Below, piece by piece: positions 1 through 8,809 of a stretch of DNA of 64,000 nt. The stretch lies in contig LT629764.1 in the NCBI GenBank assembly GCA_900105225.1, forward strand, positions 4,856,501 to 4,920,500. Reading direction: 5' to 3'. This stretch comes from Paenibacillaceae bacterium GAS479. GTDB lineage: Bacteria; Bacillota; Bacilli; Paenibacillales; Paenibacillaceae. How positions within the stretch are numbered: position 1 is the stretch's first letter; every line of letters begins with the position of its first letter. Below the pieces are notes generated by a model. The model was not told the DNA's origin, did not search any database, and worked only from the letters and a program-made list of their open reading frames with translations. The position numbers were made by a program, and so were the translations under genes.

Positions 1-93
1 CATTTGCCAGCTTCACTCGTCGTATAGCTGATGCCTTCTACGCGCACAATAATTTCGTTGAGTTTCTCAACGACTTTAAGGAGGCGACCAAGC

Positions 94-345
94 ATGTCTA
101 CTGTACTTTCGAACTTTGATTCGTGGAAGGAATTCCTCGCAGAGCGACTTGAACAGGGCAAAAAGCTCGGTCTGAGCGAAGAAGCAATCGGCAACCTGGC
201 TTATGAGATCGGTTCGTTCCTCGATGAGAAGGTTGATCCGAAAAACGAAGAGCAGCGTGTGCTCAAGGAAATTTGGGATGTCGGGGACGAGAACGAGCGT
301 AAGACGATTGCCAGGCTTATGGTTAAGCTTGTTCATCATCGTTAA
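94..345 (+). CDS. ymfJ: DUF3243 family protein (YmfJ-like)
   Basis: Small, charged, predicted all-helical cytosolic protein of 83 residues matching the DUF3243 family; its molecular role is not known. In Bacillus it stands directly before ymfK and ymfM, as here, so the call rests on both sequence and order. I start at the ATG at 94 because AAGGAGG at 78-84 lies nine bases upstream; an earlier in-frame ATG at 31 has no ribosome site. A terminator at 364-390 follows the stop, so this is the last gene of a unit that begins left of the window. Confidence 0.85.
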   Translation: MSTVLSNFDSWKEFLAERLEQGKKLGLSEEAIGNLAYEIGSFLDEKVDPKNEEQRVLKEIWDVGDENERKTIARLMVKLVHHR

Positions 346-363
346 TGATCAGCTTCACGTCGG

Positions 364-390
364 AAAGCTCCCGGTCACGGGAGCTTTTCT
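364..390 (+). terminator. Intrinsic terminator after ymfJ
   Basis: Ten-base perfect stem (364-373 with 378-387), GTCA loop, then a short T run. It separates ymfJ from ymfK. Confidence 0.8.
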
Positions 391-474
391 GTACGTGAAC
401 ATAGGGGGAGTTTTGGAGACAGAGAACGAGCGTGCGCATTGCGGAAATTTAGCGAATCATGTAGAATGTAGGCT

Positions 475-500
475 TATAATGGAGGCTTTTAGCGAAGCCT
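475..500 (+). promoter_or_regulatory. Possible promoter -10 and early hairpin before ymfK
   Basis: TATAAT stands at 475-480 without a convincing -35 box. Immediately after it, AGGCTT (483-488) can pair with AAGCCT (495-500), followed by TTTC, so any transcript would begin with a small hairpin. The role is a guess; it could be a weak attenuator. Confidence 0.35.
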
Positions 501-523
501 TTCTACTCGGGACGGTGTGATTA

Positions 524-1288
524 ATGGAGTCTAAACAGTGGTATATGGAATACAAAATACATAAAAACCGCCCGGGTTTACTTGGCGATATCGCCTCGCT
601 GCTTGGAATGCTCAATGTCAATATTATTACGATTAACGGTGTCGAGGATCGAACCCGAGGCATGCTGCTTCAGACAAATGATGACGAGAAAATCGAAATT
701 CTGGGTAAAATGTTACAGAAAGTCGAAAATATAACGGTCAATAAGCTTCGTCCACCAAGTCTGGTCGACCGCCTTGCCGTCCGGCATGGTCGTTATATCG
801 AGCGCGACTCCGATGATCGTAAAACGTTTCGTTTCACTAGGGACGAGTTAGGCTTGTTGGTCGACTTTCTCGGTGAGATTTTCAAGCGCGATGGCAATCA
901 GGTTATCGGTCTGAGAGGAATGCCCCGCGTTGGCAAGACCGAGTCGATCATTGCCGGAAGCGTCTGCTCCAACAAGCGGTGGGCATTTGTTTCCTCTACG
1001 CTGCTACGCCAGACTGTTCGCTCCCAGCTGTCGAGCGAAGAGATGAATCCGGATAATATTTTCATTATTGATGGGATCGTCAGCACGATCCGCTCCAATG
1101 AGCGACATCACGCGCTGCTTCAGGAAATTATGGAGATGCCATCCACTAAAGTTATCGAGCACCCGGATATTTTTATCCGCGAATCTAACTATGACTACAG
1201 CACTTTTACAACGATTATTGAGCTTCGTAATACGCCGGATGAAGAGATTTCGTATGATTCCTTCACGGTTAATTATAACGATTTTTAA
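524..1288 (+). CDS. ymfK: DUF3388 family protein with ACT-like N-terminus and P-loop (YmfK-like)
   Basis: A 254-residue protein of the DUF3388/YmfK family, function undescribed. Residues about 6-75 have the pattern of an ACT small-molecule-binding domain (the stretch beginning YKIHKNRPGLLGDIASLLG). Residues 132-139 (GMPRVGKT) fit a Walker A loop, and a hydrophobic strand ending in Asp at about 178-183 could serve as Walker B. The architecture suggests a nucleotide-binding protein controlled by a ligand, which is inference. It is followed after 23 bases by the RodZ-like gene and is probably co-transcribed with it. The ribosome site is weak. Confidence 0.85.
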   Translation: MESKQWYMEYKIHKNRPGLLGDIASLLGMLNVNIITINGVEDRTRGMLLQTNDDEKIEILGKMLQKVENITVNKLRPPSLVDRLAVRHGRYIERDSDDRKTFRFTRDELGLLVDFLGEIFKRDGNQVIGLRGMPRVGKTESIIAGSVCSNKRWAFVSSTLLRQTVRSQLSSEEMNPDNIFIIDGIVSTIRSNERHHALLQEIMEMPSTKVIEHPDIFIRESNYDYSTFTTIIELRNTPDEEISYDSFTVNYNDF

Positions 1289-1311
1289 AATGAAAGGAGG
1301 CCGCGCCAAAC

Positions 1312-2250
1312 ATGTCTGAATTGGGCCAAACCCTGAGGACCGCCAGGGAGGAGATGGGTCTATCTCTGGATGAGCTGCAGGAGATGACCAAGATCCGCAA
1401 ACATTATCTTGTAGCAATTGAAGAAGGCAACTACAGCGCATTGCCAGGCAGCTTTTATGCTCGGGCATTCGTTAAGAATTACGCAGAGGCGGTAGGCCTC
1501 AATGCGGAAGAGGTTTTGGGCTACTACCAAAATGAGCTTCCGTCCGCTCCCCAAGCAACTTCTACGGAGCCGACAGCTGCGCCGCAGCCTCCCCGCAAGG
1601 CCTCTACGTCGCGGTCGACGTCAGAGCGCTTCGGTAGATTAGGCTTTTCAGTTCTAATGTGGGCTTTTCTCGGGCTGATCGTATTTTTGTTATGGATGTT
1701 CGTCATTCGTGACGACAATAACAAAACTGCTGACCAGACCGATAACACTCCATTCACGACAGCAACCCCGGGACCTTCCAACTTGCCTGGAGCAGCTTCT
1801 CCGGGCCCAGGAACAGGAACCCCAGGTCCATCGACCAGTCCTTCTCCGTCGCCAAGTCCAACACCGTCTAGTGGAGCGGTTGAATTCGATCGCAAATCCG
1901 GCAGTACGGATCATTATAAAGTGACGGGTCAACCTACGATGCAAATCAAGTTCTCCGGCGGAGCGTGGATCGAAGTCCGTAAGGGTGGGCGAGATGGCGA
2001 ACTGCTCCATAACAAGTCCGCGGAATCGGGAGAGACGCTTGAAGTTCCGCTTGATTCGGTCATTTACATGAATACGGGCCGCGCGGACAATACGGAGATT
2101 ATCATCGACGGCACTGTGCTTGAAGATGGCGATCGTCCAGGACCGAAGAGAATCCAGTTCGAACCTGCAGATGGCAACGAGACAACTGGTGGCGCCGAGA
2201 CAACAGATGGCGAGGGGCAAGAGACAGATAGTTCGGAGTCCGGGAATTAA
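1312..2250 (+). CDS. ymfM: RodZ-like helix-turn-helix membrane protein (YmfM)
   Basis: A 312-residue bitopic membrane protein of the RodZ/YmfM type, a partner of the MreB cytoskeleton in rod-shape maintenance in other bacteria. Residues 3-70 form a Cro/C1-type helix-turn-helix domain (RodZ N-terminus). A Ser/Thr/Pro-rich linker precedes one membrane helix at about 110-132. A second Pro/Gly/Ser-rich linker, about 145-185, leads to an external beta-rich DUF4115 domain at about 190-275 and an acidic Thr/Glu tail. GAAAGGAGG stands just before the ATG at 1312. The gene sits in the same place in Bacillus, upstream of pgsA. Confidence 0.9.
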   Translation: MSELGQTLRTAREEMGLSLDELQEMTKIRKHYLVAIEEGNYSALPGSFYARAFVKNYAEAVGLNAEEVLGYYQNELPSAPQATSTEPTAAPQPPRKASTSRSTSERFGRLGFSVLMWAFLGLIVFLLWMFVIRDDNNKTADQTDNTPFTTATPGPSNLPGAASPGPGTGTPGPSTSPSPSPSPTPSSGAVEFDRKSGSTDHYKVTGQPTMQIKFSGGAWIEVRKGGRDGELLHNKSAESGETLEVPLDSVIYMNTGRADNTEIIIDGTVLEDGDRPGPKRIQFEPADGNETTGGAETTDGEGQETDSSESGN

Positions 2251-2265
2251 CTCAAGGATCATACA

Positions 2266-2308
2266 GGGTGTCCCAAATGTCATGGAATGATGACGGGGGC
2301 GCCCTTTT
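2266..2308 (+). terminator. Intrinsic terminator after ymfM
   Basis: Nine-base GC-rich stem with G-U pairs (2266-2274 with 2296-2304), an inner TCAT/ATGA helix, and a T-rich tail. Confidence 0.65.
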
Positions 2309-2401
2309 CCTTGCGCCGTTTGCAAGCGAAGGTTGAGAAGTTATACTTTCAGTATGGGATGTTTTATAATGTAAGGAATCAAAAGCAAGGAGGAACTAAA
2401 C

Positions 2402-2893
2402 ATGAGTTCGGAAAGTTCGTTTGATATTGTATCCAAAGTAGATCTGCAGGAACTTAACAATGCAATCGTTCAAGCGGAGCGTGAAATTGAGACCCGCTTT
2501 GATTTTAAGGGCAGTAAAAGCAGCATCAAGTTGGAGAAGGAGGAGCTTGTCGTCCATTCGGATGACGAATACAAGCTCAAGAGCGTAATCGACATTCTTC
2601 AGACCAAGATGATCAAGCGTAATGTACCGATCAAAAATATGGACTTCGGCAAGATTGAGCCTGCCTCAATGGGAACGGTGCGCCAGCGCATCAAGCTGAA
2701 GCAGGGAATCGGCCAGGATGAATCGAAGAAAATCAATACACTGATTCGCGATTCCAAGCTGAAGGTCAAAAGCCAGATTCAGGGCGATCAGATTCGTGTA
2801 ACGGCTAAGAGCCGGGACGACCTGCAAGCCGTCATCTCCATGCTCCGTGGTGCCAATTTAGAGCTGGAGCTGCAATTCACGAACTACCGTTAA
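2402..2893 (+). CDS. yajQ: YajQ family nucleotide-binding protein (DUF520)
   Basis: A 163-residue protein matching the YajQ family along its whole length: [17 protein letters not shown] at the start, the [13 protein letters not shown] segment, and an [10 protein letters not shown] end. Family members bind nucleotides or cyclic di-GMP, and in some Gram-negatives work with a transcription factor; the role in Bacillota is not established. AAGGAGG precedes the ATG. TATAAT at 2365-2370 with a weak TTATAC at 2341-2346 could be its promoter, since a terminator separates it from ymfM. It lies between ymfM and pgsA, an insertion relative to the Bacillus subtilis order. Confidence 0.92.
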   Translation: MSSESSFDIVSKVDLQELNNAIVQAEREIETRFDFKGSKSSIKLEKEELVVHSDDEYKLKSVIDILQTKMIKRNVPIKNMDFGKIEPASMGTVRQRIKLKQGIGQDESKKINTLIRDSKLKVKSQIQGDQIRVTAKSRDDLQAVISMLRGANLELELQFTNYR

Positions 2894-2976
2894 GTTGGCT
2901 GCGGAGCCTGGCTTTGACACGCCGCTTCCAGTTCGATTATACTTGTGAAGTTTGATATGTCAGGGAGGGGAACCGC

Positions 2977-3552
2977 GTGAACCTGGCCAACAAGATTACG
3001 CTTGCGCGCATCTTTTTAGTGCCTGTTATCCTGTTTTTTTTATTGATCCGTCTCGATTTTGGAGTGGTCAAGTTTGAGGATTTTGAGCTTACATACACGC
3101 AAATAATTGCGGCGCTGATCTTCATTATTGCGGCTAGCACCGACGGTTTGGACGGATATTTGGCTCGTAAAAACAAGATGGTCACAAATCTGGGCAAACT
3201 GCTCGATCCGCTGGCGGATAAGCTGCTTGTAGCTGCTGTTCTTATCTCTTTAGTAGAGATGGACAAGCTCAGTGCGCTCATCGCGATCATCATTATTAGC
3301 CGTGAGTTTGCCGTAACGGGCCTTCGTCAGGTTGCTCTGCTGGAAGGTTCAGTTTTAGCCGCGAGTACATGGGGCAAGTGGAAAACCGGCGTTCAGATCG
3401 CTATGATCATCGTGCTGCTGCTGAATAATTTTCCATTCGCGTTTGTCGACATCCCGATGGATCTTATTATGAGTTGGGCTGCAGCCCTGATTACGATTTG
3501 GTCCGGCATCGACTACTTTGTGAAGAACCGCAATTTAATACCCGTAGAATAG
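2977..3552 (+). CDS. pgsA: CDP-diacylglycerol--glycerol-3-phosphate 3-phosphatidyltransferase
   Basis: Membrane enzyme that makes phosphatidylglycerol phosphate from CDP-diacylglycerol and glycerol 3-phosphate, the committed step to phosphatidylglycerol and cardiolipin. At 191 residues it has the usual length. The CDP-alcohol phosphotransferase signature D-G-x2-A-R-x8-G-x3-D-x3-D is complete at about residues 58-83. Several hydrophobic helices follow. The start is GTG at 2977, preceded by GGGAGGGG; the protein begins NLANKITLARI, as in the family. It stands upstream of cinA and recA, the conserved Bacillales arrangement. Confidence 0.95.
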   Translation: MNLANKITLARIFLVPVILFFLLIRLDFGVVKFEDFELTYTQIIAALIFIIAASTDGLDGYLARKNKMVTNLGKLLDPLADKLLVAAVLISLVEMDKLSALIAIIIISREFAVTGLRQVALLEGSVLAASTWGKWKTGVQIAMIIVLLLNNFPFAFVDIPMDLIMSWAAALITIWSGIDYFVKNRNLIPVE

Positions 3553-3611
3553 CAAGCAGGGCTCTCTTTCCAACCGGGATGAGGGCCTTGTCTGCACTTT
3601 GGCGAATGTTA

Positions 3612-3630
3612 CCCACTATACTGTAGTGGG
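3612..3630. promoter_or_regulatory. Perfect palindrome over a possible -10 box before cinA
   Basis: CCCACTA and TAGTGGG form a perfect 7-base inverted repeat with a 5-base spacer 27 bases upstream of cinA. TATACT (3617-3622) lies at its centre and resembles a -10 box. This looks like an operator covering a promoter. It is not a LexA box. Confidence 0.45.
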
Positions 3631-3656
3631 ACACTTCCGAACAGGAGAGGATCAGA

Positions 3657-4907
3657 GTGAGGGCTGAAATTATCGCTGTAGGAACCGAGCTTCTGTTGGG
3701 TCAAATAGTTAATACGAACGCGCGGTATCTGTCGCAAGGGCTGGCAGCTATCGGCATTGATGTGTATTTCCAGACGGTTGTTGGAGACAATTCGGCTCGT
3801 ATCCGGCAAGCGATTGACATCGCGCGCTCGCGAGCTGATGTGTTGCTGTTCACTGGCGGACTGGGACCTACGATGGACGATCTGACGAAGGATGTGCTGG
3901 CGGACTATTTGGGACGCAAGATGACTTTGCATGAGCCGACCATGAAGGTGATGGAGGAGCTTTTTGCTTCGCGCGGAAGCCATATGGTGGAGAGCAACCG
4001 CAGGCAGGCGAATTGGATCGAGGGGAGCACACCGCTGGAAAATAGGGCCGGACTGGCGGTCGGCAACGCTCTTGAGCAAGATGGTACGCGCTATGTGCTG
4101 CTCCCGGGCCCGCCTAAGGAAATGATGCCGATGTTTGAAGGGCCGGCTAGCCGCTGGCTGTTGTCCGAGCTCGGCGCAGGAGCGCCCCTGCATTCCCGGA
4201 TTTTGCGTTTCGCCGGTATCGGGGAATCGAAGCTTGAGCATGAGCTCATCGATCTAATCGAGACTCAGAGTGACCCTACTATCGCTCCTTATGCTAAGGA
4301 AGGCGAGGTCGCACTGCGCATCTCCAGCAAATCGGCCCATGAGGCCGCCGCTTTGGCGAAGATCGAGGATACAACGCAGCAGATTCGCGCCCGGCTCGGT
4401 GATTATATTTATGCCGAAGAGGATATTTCGCTTGAGGAGGCTGTGCTGCGCCTGCTGCGTAGTCGAAGGATGAGGGTGAGCGTAGCCGAAAGCTGCACCG
4501 GAGGATTGCTGGCTGAGCTTATTACGGGCGTGCCCGGCAGTAGCGGGGAGTTTCTCGGCGGCATCGTCACCTATACGAATACGATGAAGAATAGGCTGCT
4601 TGGCATTCCGCTTGAACAGTTGGAAGGCCCTGGCGCACCAGGAGCGGTCAGCGAGTCCACGGCGGCTCTGATGGCCCTTCGCGTCGCTGAGACGACGGGC
4701 AGCGATTGGGGCTTGTCCGTCACCGGCGTCGCGGGTCCAGGCACGACAGAGGGCAAGCCGGTCGGGCTTGTGCATCTTGGCATTGCTCGCAAGGGCGGCG
4801 AAGCCGATGTGTACACAATTAACGTCGGGGGTAACCGGGATACTGTGCGTATCCGCGCAGCCAAGCATGCTCTATACCGGCTCTGGTTGAAGCTGAATGC
4901 TCTCTAA
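3657..4907 (+). CDS. cinA: CinA competence/damage-inducible protein
   Basis: A 416-residue CinA with both family domains: an N-terminal MoCF-like (MoaB/MogA fold) part, about residues 1-170, with GTELLLGQIVNTN and a TGGLGPTMDD loop, and a C-terminal nicotinamide-nucleotide amidase part, about 255-412, with VAESCTGG and GPGG-like motifs. Family members hydrolyse NMN and/or ADP-ribose and are induced with competence or damage in some Gram-positives. The start is GTG at 3657, with AGGAGAGG upstream. The gene precedes recA, as usual, but a terminator and a separate LexA-type promoter lie between them. Confidence 0.95.
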   Translation: MRAEIIAVGTELLLGQIVNTNARYLSQGLAAIGIDVYFQTVVGDNSARIRQAIDIARSRADVLLFTGGLGPTMDDLTKDVLADYLGRKMTLHEPTMKVMEELFASRGSHMVESNRRQANWIEGSTPLENRAGLAVGNALEQDGTRYVLLPGPPKEMMPMFEGPASRWLLSELGAGAPLHSRILRFAGIGESKLEHELIDLIETQSDPTIAPYAKEGEVALRISSKSAHEAAALAKIEDTTQQIRARLGDYIYAEEDISLEEAVLRLLRSRRMRVSVAESCTGGLLAELITGVPGSSGEFLGGIVTYTNTMKNRLLGIPLEQLEGPGAPGAVSESTAALMALRVAETTGSDWGLSVTGVAGPGTTEGKPVGLVHLGIARKGGEADVYTINVGGNRDTVRIRAAKHALYRLWLKLNAL

Positions 4908-5003
4908 TCGTCGGGATCCTTTGGACACCCCGTCTGGTTGAGCCCTACAAGCTCGCCTGTTGCCGCAAGAAGGCCGTTGAAGTACAATAGAAGTAGTTGA
5001 CGG

Positions 5004-5043
5004 AAGAACCGCAGCGAGTTGGACAAGCTGCGGTTCTTTTTCT
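5004..5043 (+). terminator. Intrinsic terminator between cinA and recA
   Basis: Twelve-base perfect stem (5004-5015 with 5027-5038) followed by a run of T. Confidence 0.92.
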
Positions 5044-5094
5044 GTTTATGGAGCGGCAGCCTTGGATGAGGGGGAGGTCGCGCATTAAAAAAAG

Positions 5095-5108
5095 CGAATG
5101 TATGTTCG
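5095..5108. promoter_or_regulatory. LexA (DinR/SOS) box of recA
   Basis: CGAATGTATGTTCG departs by one base from the perfect Gram-positive inverted repeat CGAAC-N4-GTTCG. It ends ten bases upstream of the -35 box of recA, where a bound LexA dimer would block transcription. Position and sequence together make SOS control of recA very likely. Confidence 0.85.
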
Positions 5109-5117
5109 AAAAAAAGC

Positions 5118-5146
5118 TTGGCAAACGACTAGAAGTAGACTAAGAT
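5118..5146 (+). promoter_or_regulatory. recA promoter (sigma-A type)
   Basis: TTGGCA at 5118-5123 and TAAGAT at 5141-5146 with 17 bases between them, just downstream of the LexA box. Confidence 0.8.
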
Positions 5147-5182
5147 AGAATTATAAATCGATGAATGAAGGATGTGGATCTC

Positions 5183-6247
5183 TTGTCAGATCGCCGCGCA
5201 GCTTTAGATATGGCGCTTCGCCAAATCGAGAAACAATTCGGAAAAGGTTCCATCATGAAGTTAGGCGAGTCGACTCATCTGGCCGTTGAGACGGTGTCCA
5301 GCGGTTCTCTCGCATTAGATATTGCTCTTGGCATCGGCGGTTTCCCTCGCGGCCGGATTATTGAAGTATACGGACCGGAATCCTCCGGTAAAACGACAGT
5401 TGCCCTCCATGCGATTGCAGAGGTGCAGCGTACAGGCGGACAAGCTGCCTTCATCGATGCGGAGCATGCACTTGATCCTCTTTACGCCCGTAAGCTTGGC
5501 GTTAACATTGATGAACTGCTGCTCTCTCAGCCGGACACAGGCGAGCAGGCGCTTGAGATTGCCGAGGCGCTCGTGCGCAGCGGCGCGGTCGATATCGTTG
5601 TCATTGACTCGGTAGCAGCTCTGGTGCCGAAGGCGGAGATCGAAGGCGAGATGGGCGACACTCACGTCGGCTTACAGGCACGTCTTATGTCACAGGCGCT
5701 TCGCAAGCTCTCGGGCGCAATCAGCAAGTCCAAGACGATGGCGATCTTTATCAATCAGCTTCGCGAGAAGGTTGGCGTTATGTTCGGTAACCCAGAGACG
5801 ACGCCTGGCGGTCGTGCGCTGAAGTTCTACAGCAGCGTGCGCCTCGACGTACGCCGGATTGAGAGCATCAAGCAAGGTACTGATGTTGTAGGGAACCGGA
5901 CCCGTATCAAGGTTGTTAAGAACAAGGTAGCCCCTCCGTTTCGCCAGGCAGAGATTGACATCATGTACGGAGAAGGTATTTCCCGTTTTGGCAGCATCGT
6001 TGATATCGGCGTGGAGAAGGATATCGTACAGAAGAGCGGCGCCTGGTTCAGCTACAATGGCGATCGTTTGGGCCAAGGCCGCGAGAACGCCAAGCAGTTC
6101 CTGAAGGATAACGAGCATATCGCTGGCGCGATCGAGAGCAAGATTCGCGAGGCTCATAATTTGGATGCCGCTGCCGCCGCTGCTGCTGGCGCCGTTGCTT
6201 CCCAAGACGAGGAAGATGAGCTCGAGGAACTGGAACTCGACGTTTAA
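5183..6247 (+). CDS. recA: Recombinase RecA
   Basis: DNA-dependent ATPase that forms filaments on single-stranded DNA, carries out strand exchange and stimulates LexA self-cleavage. The Walker A motif GPESSGKTT, the [10 protein letters not shown] loop 1 region and the [12 protein letters not shown] loop 2 region are all present, and the tail is Ala-rich then acidic. I choose the TTG at 5183, giving [21 protein letters not shown] at the N-terminus as in the family, because GAAGGATG at 5167-5174 is a good ribosome site for it. An in-frame ATG at 5165 would overlap that site and add six atypical residues. Control is by the LexA box and promoter just upstream; a terminator follows at 6277. Confidence 0.97.
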   Translation: MSDRRAALDMALRQIEKQFGKGSIMKLGESTHLAVETVSSGSLALDIALGIGGFPRGRIIEVYGPESSGKTTVALHAIAEVQRTGGQAAFIDAEHALDPLYARKLGVNIDELLLSQPDTGEQALEIAEALVRSGAVDIVVIDSVAALVPKAEIEGEMGDTHVGLQARLMSQALRKLSGAISKSKTMAIFINQLREKVGVMFGNPETTPGGRALKFYSSVRLDVRRIESIKQGTDVVGNRTRIKVVKNKVAPPFRQAEIDIMYGEGISRFGSIVDIGVEKDIVQKSGAWFSYNGDRLGQGRENAKQFLKDNEHIAGAIESKIREAHNLDAAAAAAAGAVASQDEEDELEELELDV

Positions 6248-6276
6248 GTTCAGCAGACTGGATAGGATAGAAAGGA

Positions 6277-6311
6277 AGCATCTCTGATTTCGGTCAGGGA
6301 TGCTTTTTTTG
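6277..6311 (+). terminator. Intrinsic terminator between recA and recX
   Basis: AGCATCTCTGA (6277-6287) pairs with TCAGGGATGCT (6294-6304) and a T7 run follows. Some read-through would be needed if recX shares the recA promoter. Confidence 0.85.
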
Positions 6312-6346
6312 CAACATTAAGTTAGTCAGGGGGGAGGAACATTATT

Positions 6347-7024
6347 ATGGAGGAAGAGCGCCAGATTACGAGAGTGGAGCAGGATCCTAAGAGACGCTCT
6401 TACTACTGGATTTATTTAGACGAACGGGAAGAGCCGGAGTTGTCGCTCCACGAGGACATTCTCGTCAAATACCGCTTGTTGAAAGGGAGCTTGATTGAAC
6501 CGAAGGCAATGGAGGCGATTGCAGCCGAGAACGGGCGCTACCGGGCCTATGCGTCAGCCGTTTATTATGCCGGGTTCAAAATGCGTACTTCCAAAGAAAT
6601 GACTGCTTACCTCAAGCGCAAGGAGTATGAGGAAGCGGACATCCGCTACGCCATCGAGCGGCTTCAACAGGAACGCGTAGTTGACGACGGGGACTACGCT
6701 CGGATGTTCGCCACGCAGCGGATGCGCAGCAACCAGAAGGGGCGTCGGCTGATTCGCCAAGAGCTGGAACAGCGAGGCATCGCTAAGGAAACTGCGGGCC
6801 AGACTGTAGAAGCGCTCAGCGAGAAGGACGAGCGTGAAGCCGCGCTCAAGGCAGCTGAGAAGAAGTGGCGTAGTCTGAAGGGCGAGGAGGGACAGCGGAG
6901 GATGAAGCTGACCGGATTTCTGCTGCGAAGAGGCTTTCAAGGGGACCTTGTACGCGACACGGTACGTCAAGTTTCCGAATCTCGAGATGATGAATTGGAA
7001 GAGGGAGCTTGGCTTGACAATTGA
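6347..7024 (+). CDS. recX: Regulatory protein RecX
   Basis: Modulator of RecA filament growth. It has 225 residues, a little long, with the all-helical RecX core at about 65-210: AYYAGFKMRTSKEMTAYLKRK and the DDGDYARMFATQR segment typical of the family. About 60 charged N-terminal residues precede the core, as in other Bacillales RecX proteins. GGGGGGAGG upstream of the ATG is a strong ribosome site. It follows recA after 99 bases with a terminator between, so its level may depend on read-through. Its 3' end contains the promoter of rny. Confidence 0.93.
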   Translation: MEEERQITRVEQDPKRRSYYWIYLDEREEPELSLHEDILVKYRLLKGSLIEPKAMEAIAAENGRYRAYASAVYYAGFKMRTSKEMTAYLKRKEYEEADIRYAIERLQQERVVDDGDYARMFATQRMRSNQKGRRLIRQELEQRGIAKETAGQTVEALSEKDEREAALKAAEKKWRSLKGEEGQRRMKLTGFLLRRGFQGDLVRDTVRQVSESRDDELEEGAWLDN

Positions 7025-7043
7025 AATTGCGTAAAGCTACAAT
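7014..7043 (+). promoter_or_regulatory. Promoter of rny inside the recX 3' end
   Basis: Consensus TTGACA (7014-7019) and TACAAT (7038-7043), 18 bases apart. The -35 box overlaps the last codons of recX. It leaves a leader of about 150 bases before rny. Confidence 0.75.
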
Positions 7044-7201
7044 AATAGAGCATCGCTATGATTAGAGATGCCTTTCTTTCCGTAAATGGTTTCGGGTTTT
7101 TTGTCTCCATTCTACACTTGTTACGGTATGGAACCGAATGGCAACAATTGAATATCATTCCCGGCTAATGCCTTGGTGAATGCAACGAGGAGGTGAACAA
7201 G

Positions 7202-8743
7202 ATGAGCCCCATTTGGTGGATCTTGATCGTTCTCGTTGTTGGCGCGATTTCCTTTGGGATAGGTTACTTCGTCCGAAAGTCGATTGCCGAGGCTAAGATT
7301 TCCAGTGCGGAGCAGGCCGCCGTTCAAATCGTCGAGCAGGCGAAAAAAGAAGCGGATGCGCTGAAGAAGGAAACGGTGCTGGAAGCGAAAGACGAAATCC
7401 ATAAACTCCGTTCTGAAGCGGACAAGGACATTCGGGAGAGACGTAATGAGAATCAACGTCTCGAAAGACGTTTGCTGCAAAAAGAGGAGTCATTGGACAA
7501 GAAATTAGAAGCACTCGAACGCAAAGAAGAATTGGTAGCCAACAAGGAGAAACGAATCGAGGAAACGCAGGAGCAAATTGATTCGATCTACAGGCAGCAG
7601 CAGAGCGAGCTTGAACGAATCTCCGGGCTTACTACAGAGGACGCGAAGACCATTATCTTCACGAATGTGGAGCAGGAGGTTCGCCACGAAACAGCTCAGA
7701 TGATCAAGGAGCTGGAGCAGCGAGCCAAGGAAGAAGCGGACAAAAAAGCCCGCGATATCATTTCCCTTGCGATCCAGCGCTGTGCAGCTGACCACGTAGC
7801 TGAGACGACTGTATCCGTCGTCACGCTGCCGAACGAAGAGATGAAGGGACGGATTATCGGTCGCGAAGGCCGCAATATCCGCGCTCTGGAAACTCTCACC
7901 GGCATCGACTTGATCATCGATGATACCCCGGAAGCGGTCATCTTGTCCGGATTCGATCCGATTCGCCGCGAGATCGCCCGTACGGCACTGGAGAAGCTGG
8001 TCGCCGACGGTCGTATCCATCCAGCTCGAATCGAAGAGATGGTCGAGAAATCCCGCCGCGAGGTGGACGAGAGAATACGCGAGTATGGCGAGCAAGCCAC
8101 CTTCGAGGTGGGTGTGCACGCAATTCATCCGGATCTCATCAAAATTTTGGGTCGCCTGAAGTATCGGACAAGCTATGGCCAGAACGTGCTAAAGCACTCG
8201 ATGGAGGTTGCTTATCTGACCGGACTGATGGCGGCAGAGCTCGGCGAGGATATTACGCTTGCCAAGCGTGCTGGTCTGCTGCATGATATCGGCAAGGCGC
8301 TTGACCATGAGGTTGAGGGTTCCCATGTCGAGATCGGCGTTGAACTGGCCCGCAAGTACAAAGAGCATCCTGTTGTCATCAACAGCATCGCCTCCCATCA
8401 TGGCGATTGCGAGGCGACTTCGGTTATCGCTATGCTCGTCGGCGCAGCAGACGCTTTGTCAGCGGCTCGGCCTGGCGCTCGCAGAGAGACGCTTGAGACC
8501 TATATCAAGCGTCTGGAGAAGCTCGAGGCGATTTCGGAATCGTTCGAAGGCGTAGAGAAATCCTATGCTATCCAAGCTGGACGCGAAGTTCGCGTCATGG
8601 TTCAGCCGGAGAAAGTCGATGACACAGAAGCATTCCGTCTTGCTCGAGACATCACGAAGAAGATCGAAGGAGAGCTCGACTATCCGGGACATATCAAGGT
8701 CACGGTTATTCGGGAGACTCGCGCGATCGAATACGCCAAGTAA
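7202..8743 (+). CDS. rny: Ribonuclease Y
   Basis: Membrane-anchored endoribonuclease that starts mRNA decay in Bacillota. At 513 residues it has the usual length. Order: one N-terminal membrane helix (about 4-24), a long charged coiled coil (about 30-200), a KH RNA-binding domain with [12 protein letters not shown], and an HD metal-dependent nuclease domain with the [10 protein letters not shown] pair. The C-terminus EYAK is that of the family. GAGGAGG at 7187-7193 selects the ATG at 7202; the GTG at 7193 overlaps that site. ymdB follows after a hairpin, the conserved order. Confidence 0.97.
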   Translation: MSPIWWILIVLVVGAISFGIGYFVRKSIAEAKISSAEQAAVQIVEQAKKEADALKKETVLEAKDEIHKLRSEADKDIRERRNENQRLERRLLQKEESLDKKLEALERKEELVANKEKRIEETQEQIDSIYRQQQSELERISGLTTEDAKTIIFTNVEQEVRHETAQMIKELEQRAKEEADKKARDIISLAIQRCAADHVAETTVSVVTLPNEEMKGRIIGREGRNIRALETLTGIDLIIDDTPEAVILSGFDPIRREIARTALEKLVADGRIHPARIEEMVEKSRREVDERIREYGEQATFEVGVHAIHPDLIKILGRLKYRTSYGQNVLKHSMEVAYLTGLMAAELGEDITLAKRAGLLHDIGKALDHEVEGSHVEIGVELARKYKEHPVVINSIASHHGDCEATSVIAMLVGAADALSAARPGARRETLETYIKRLEKLEAISESFEGVEKSYAIQAGREVRVMVQPEKVDDTEAFRLARDITKKIEGELDYPGHIKVTVIRETRAIEYAK

Positions 8744-8759
8744 CAAGCAAGCAAGGCAG

Positions 8760-8787
8760 ATCCCGCTCCTGCAGGAGCGGGATTTTG
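8760..8787 (+). terminator. Hairpin between rny and ymdB
   Basis: Ten-base perfect GC-rich stem (8760-8769 with 8774-8783), TGCA loop, and TTTTG behind it. The short T run suggests partial termination or 3'-end protection. Confidence 0.75.
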
Positions 8788-8809
8788 TCATTCAGGAGGA
8801 CGTTTACTC

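Noticed and set aside
1-95. Open minus-strand reading from about 95 to the window edge, starting Met-Leu-Gly-Arg-Leu-Leu
   Set aside because: It overlaps the ribosome site of ymfJ, has no ribosome site of its own and cannot be judged from 31 codons at a window edge.
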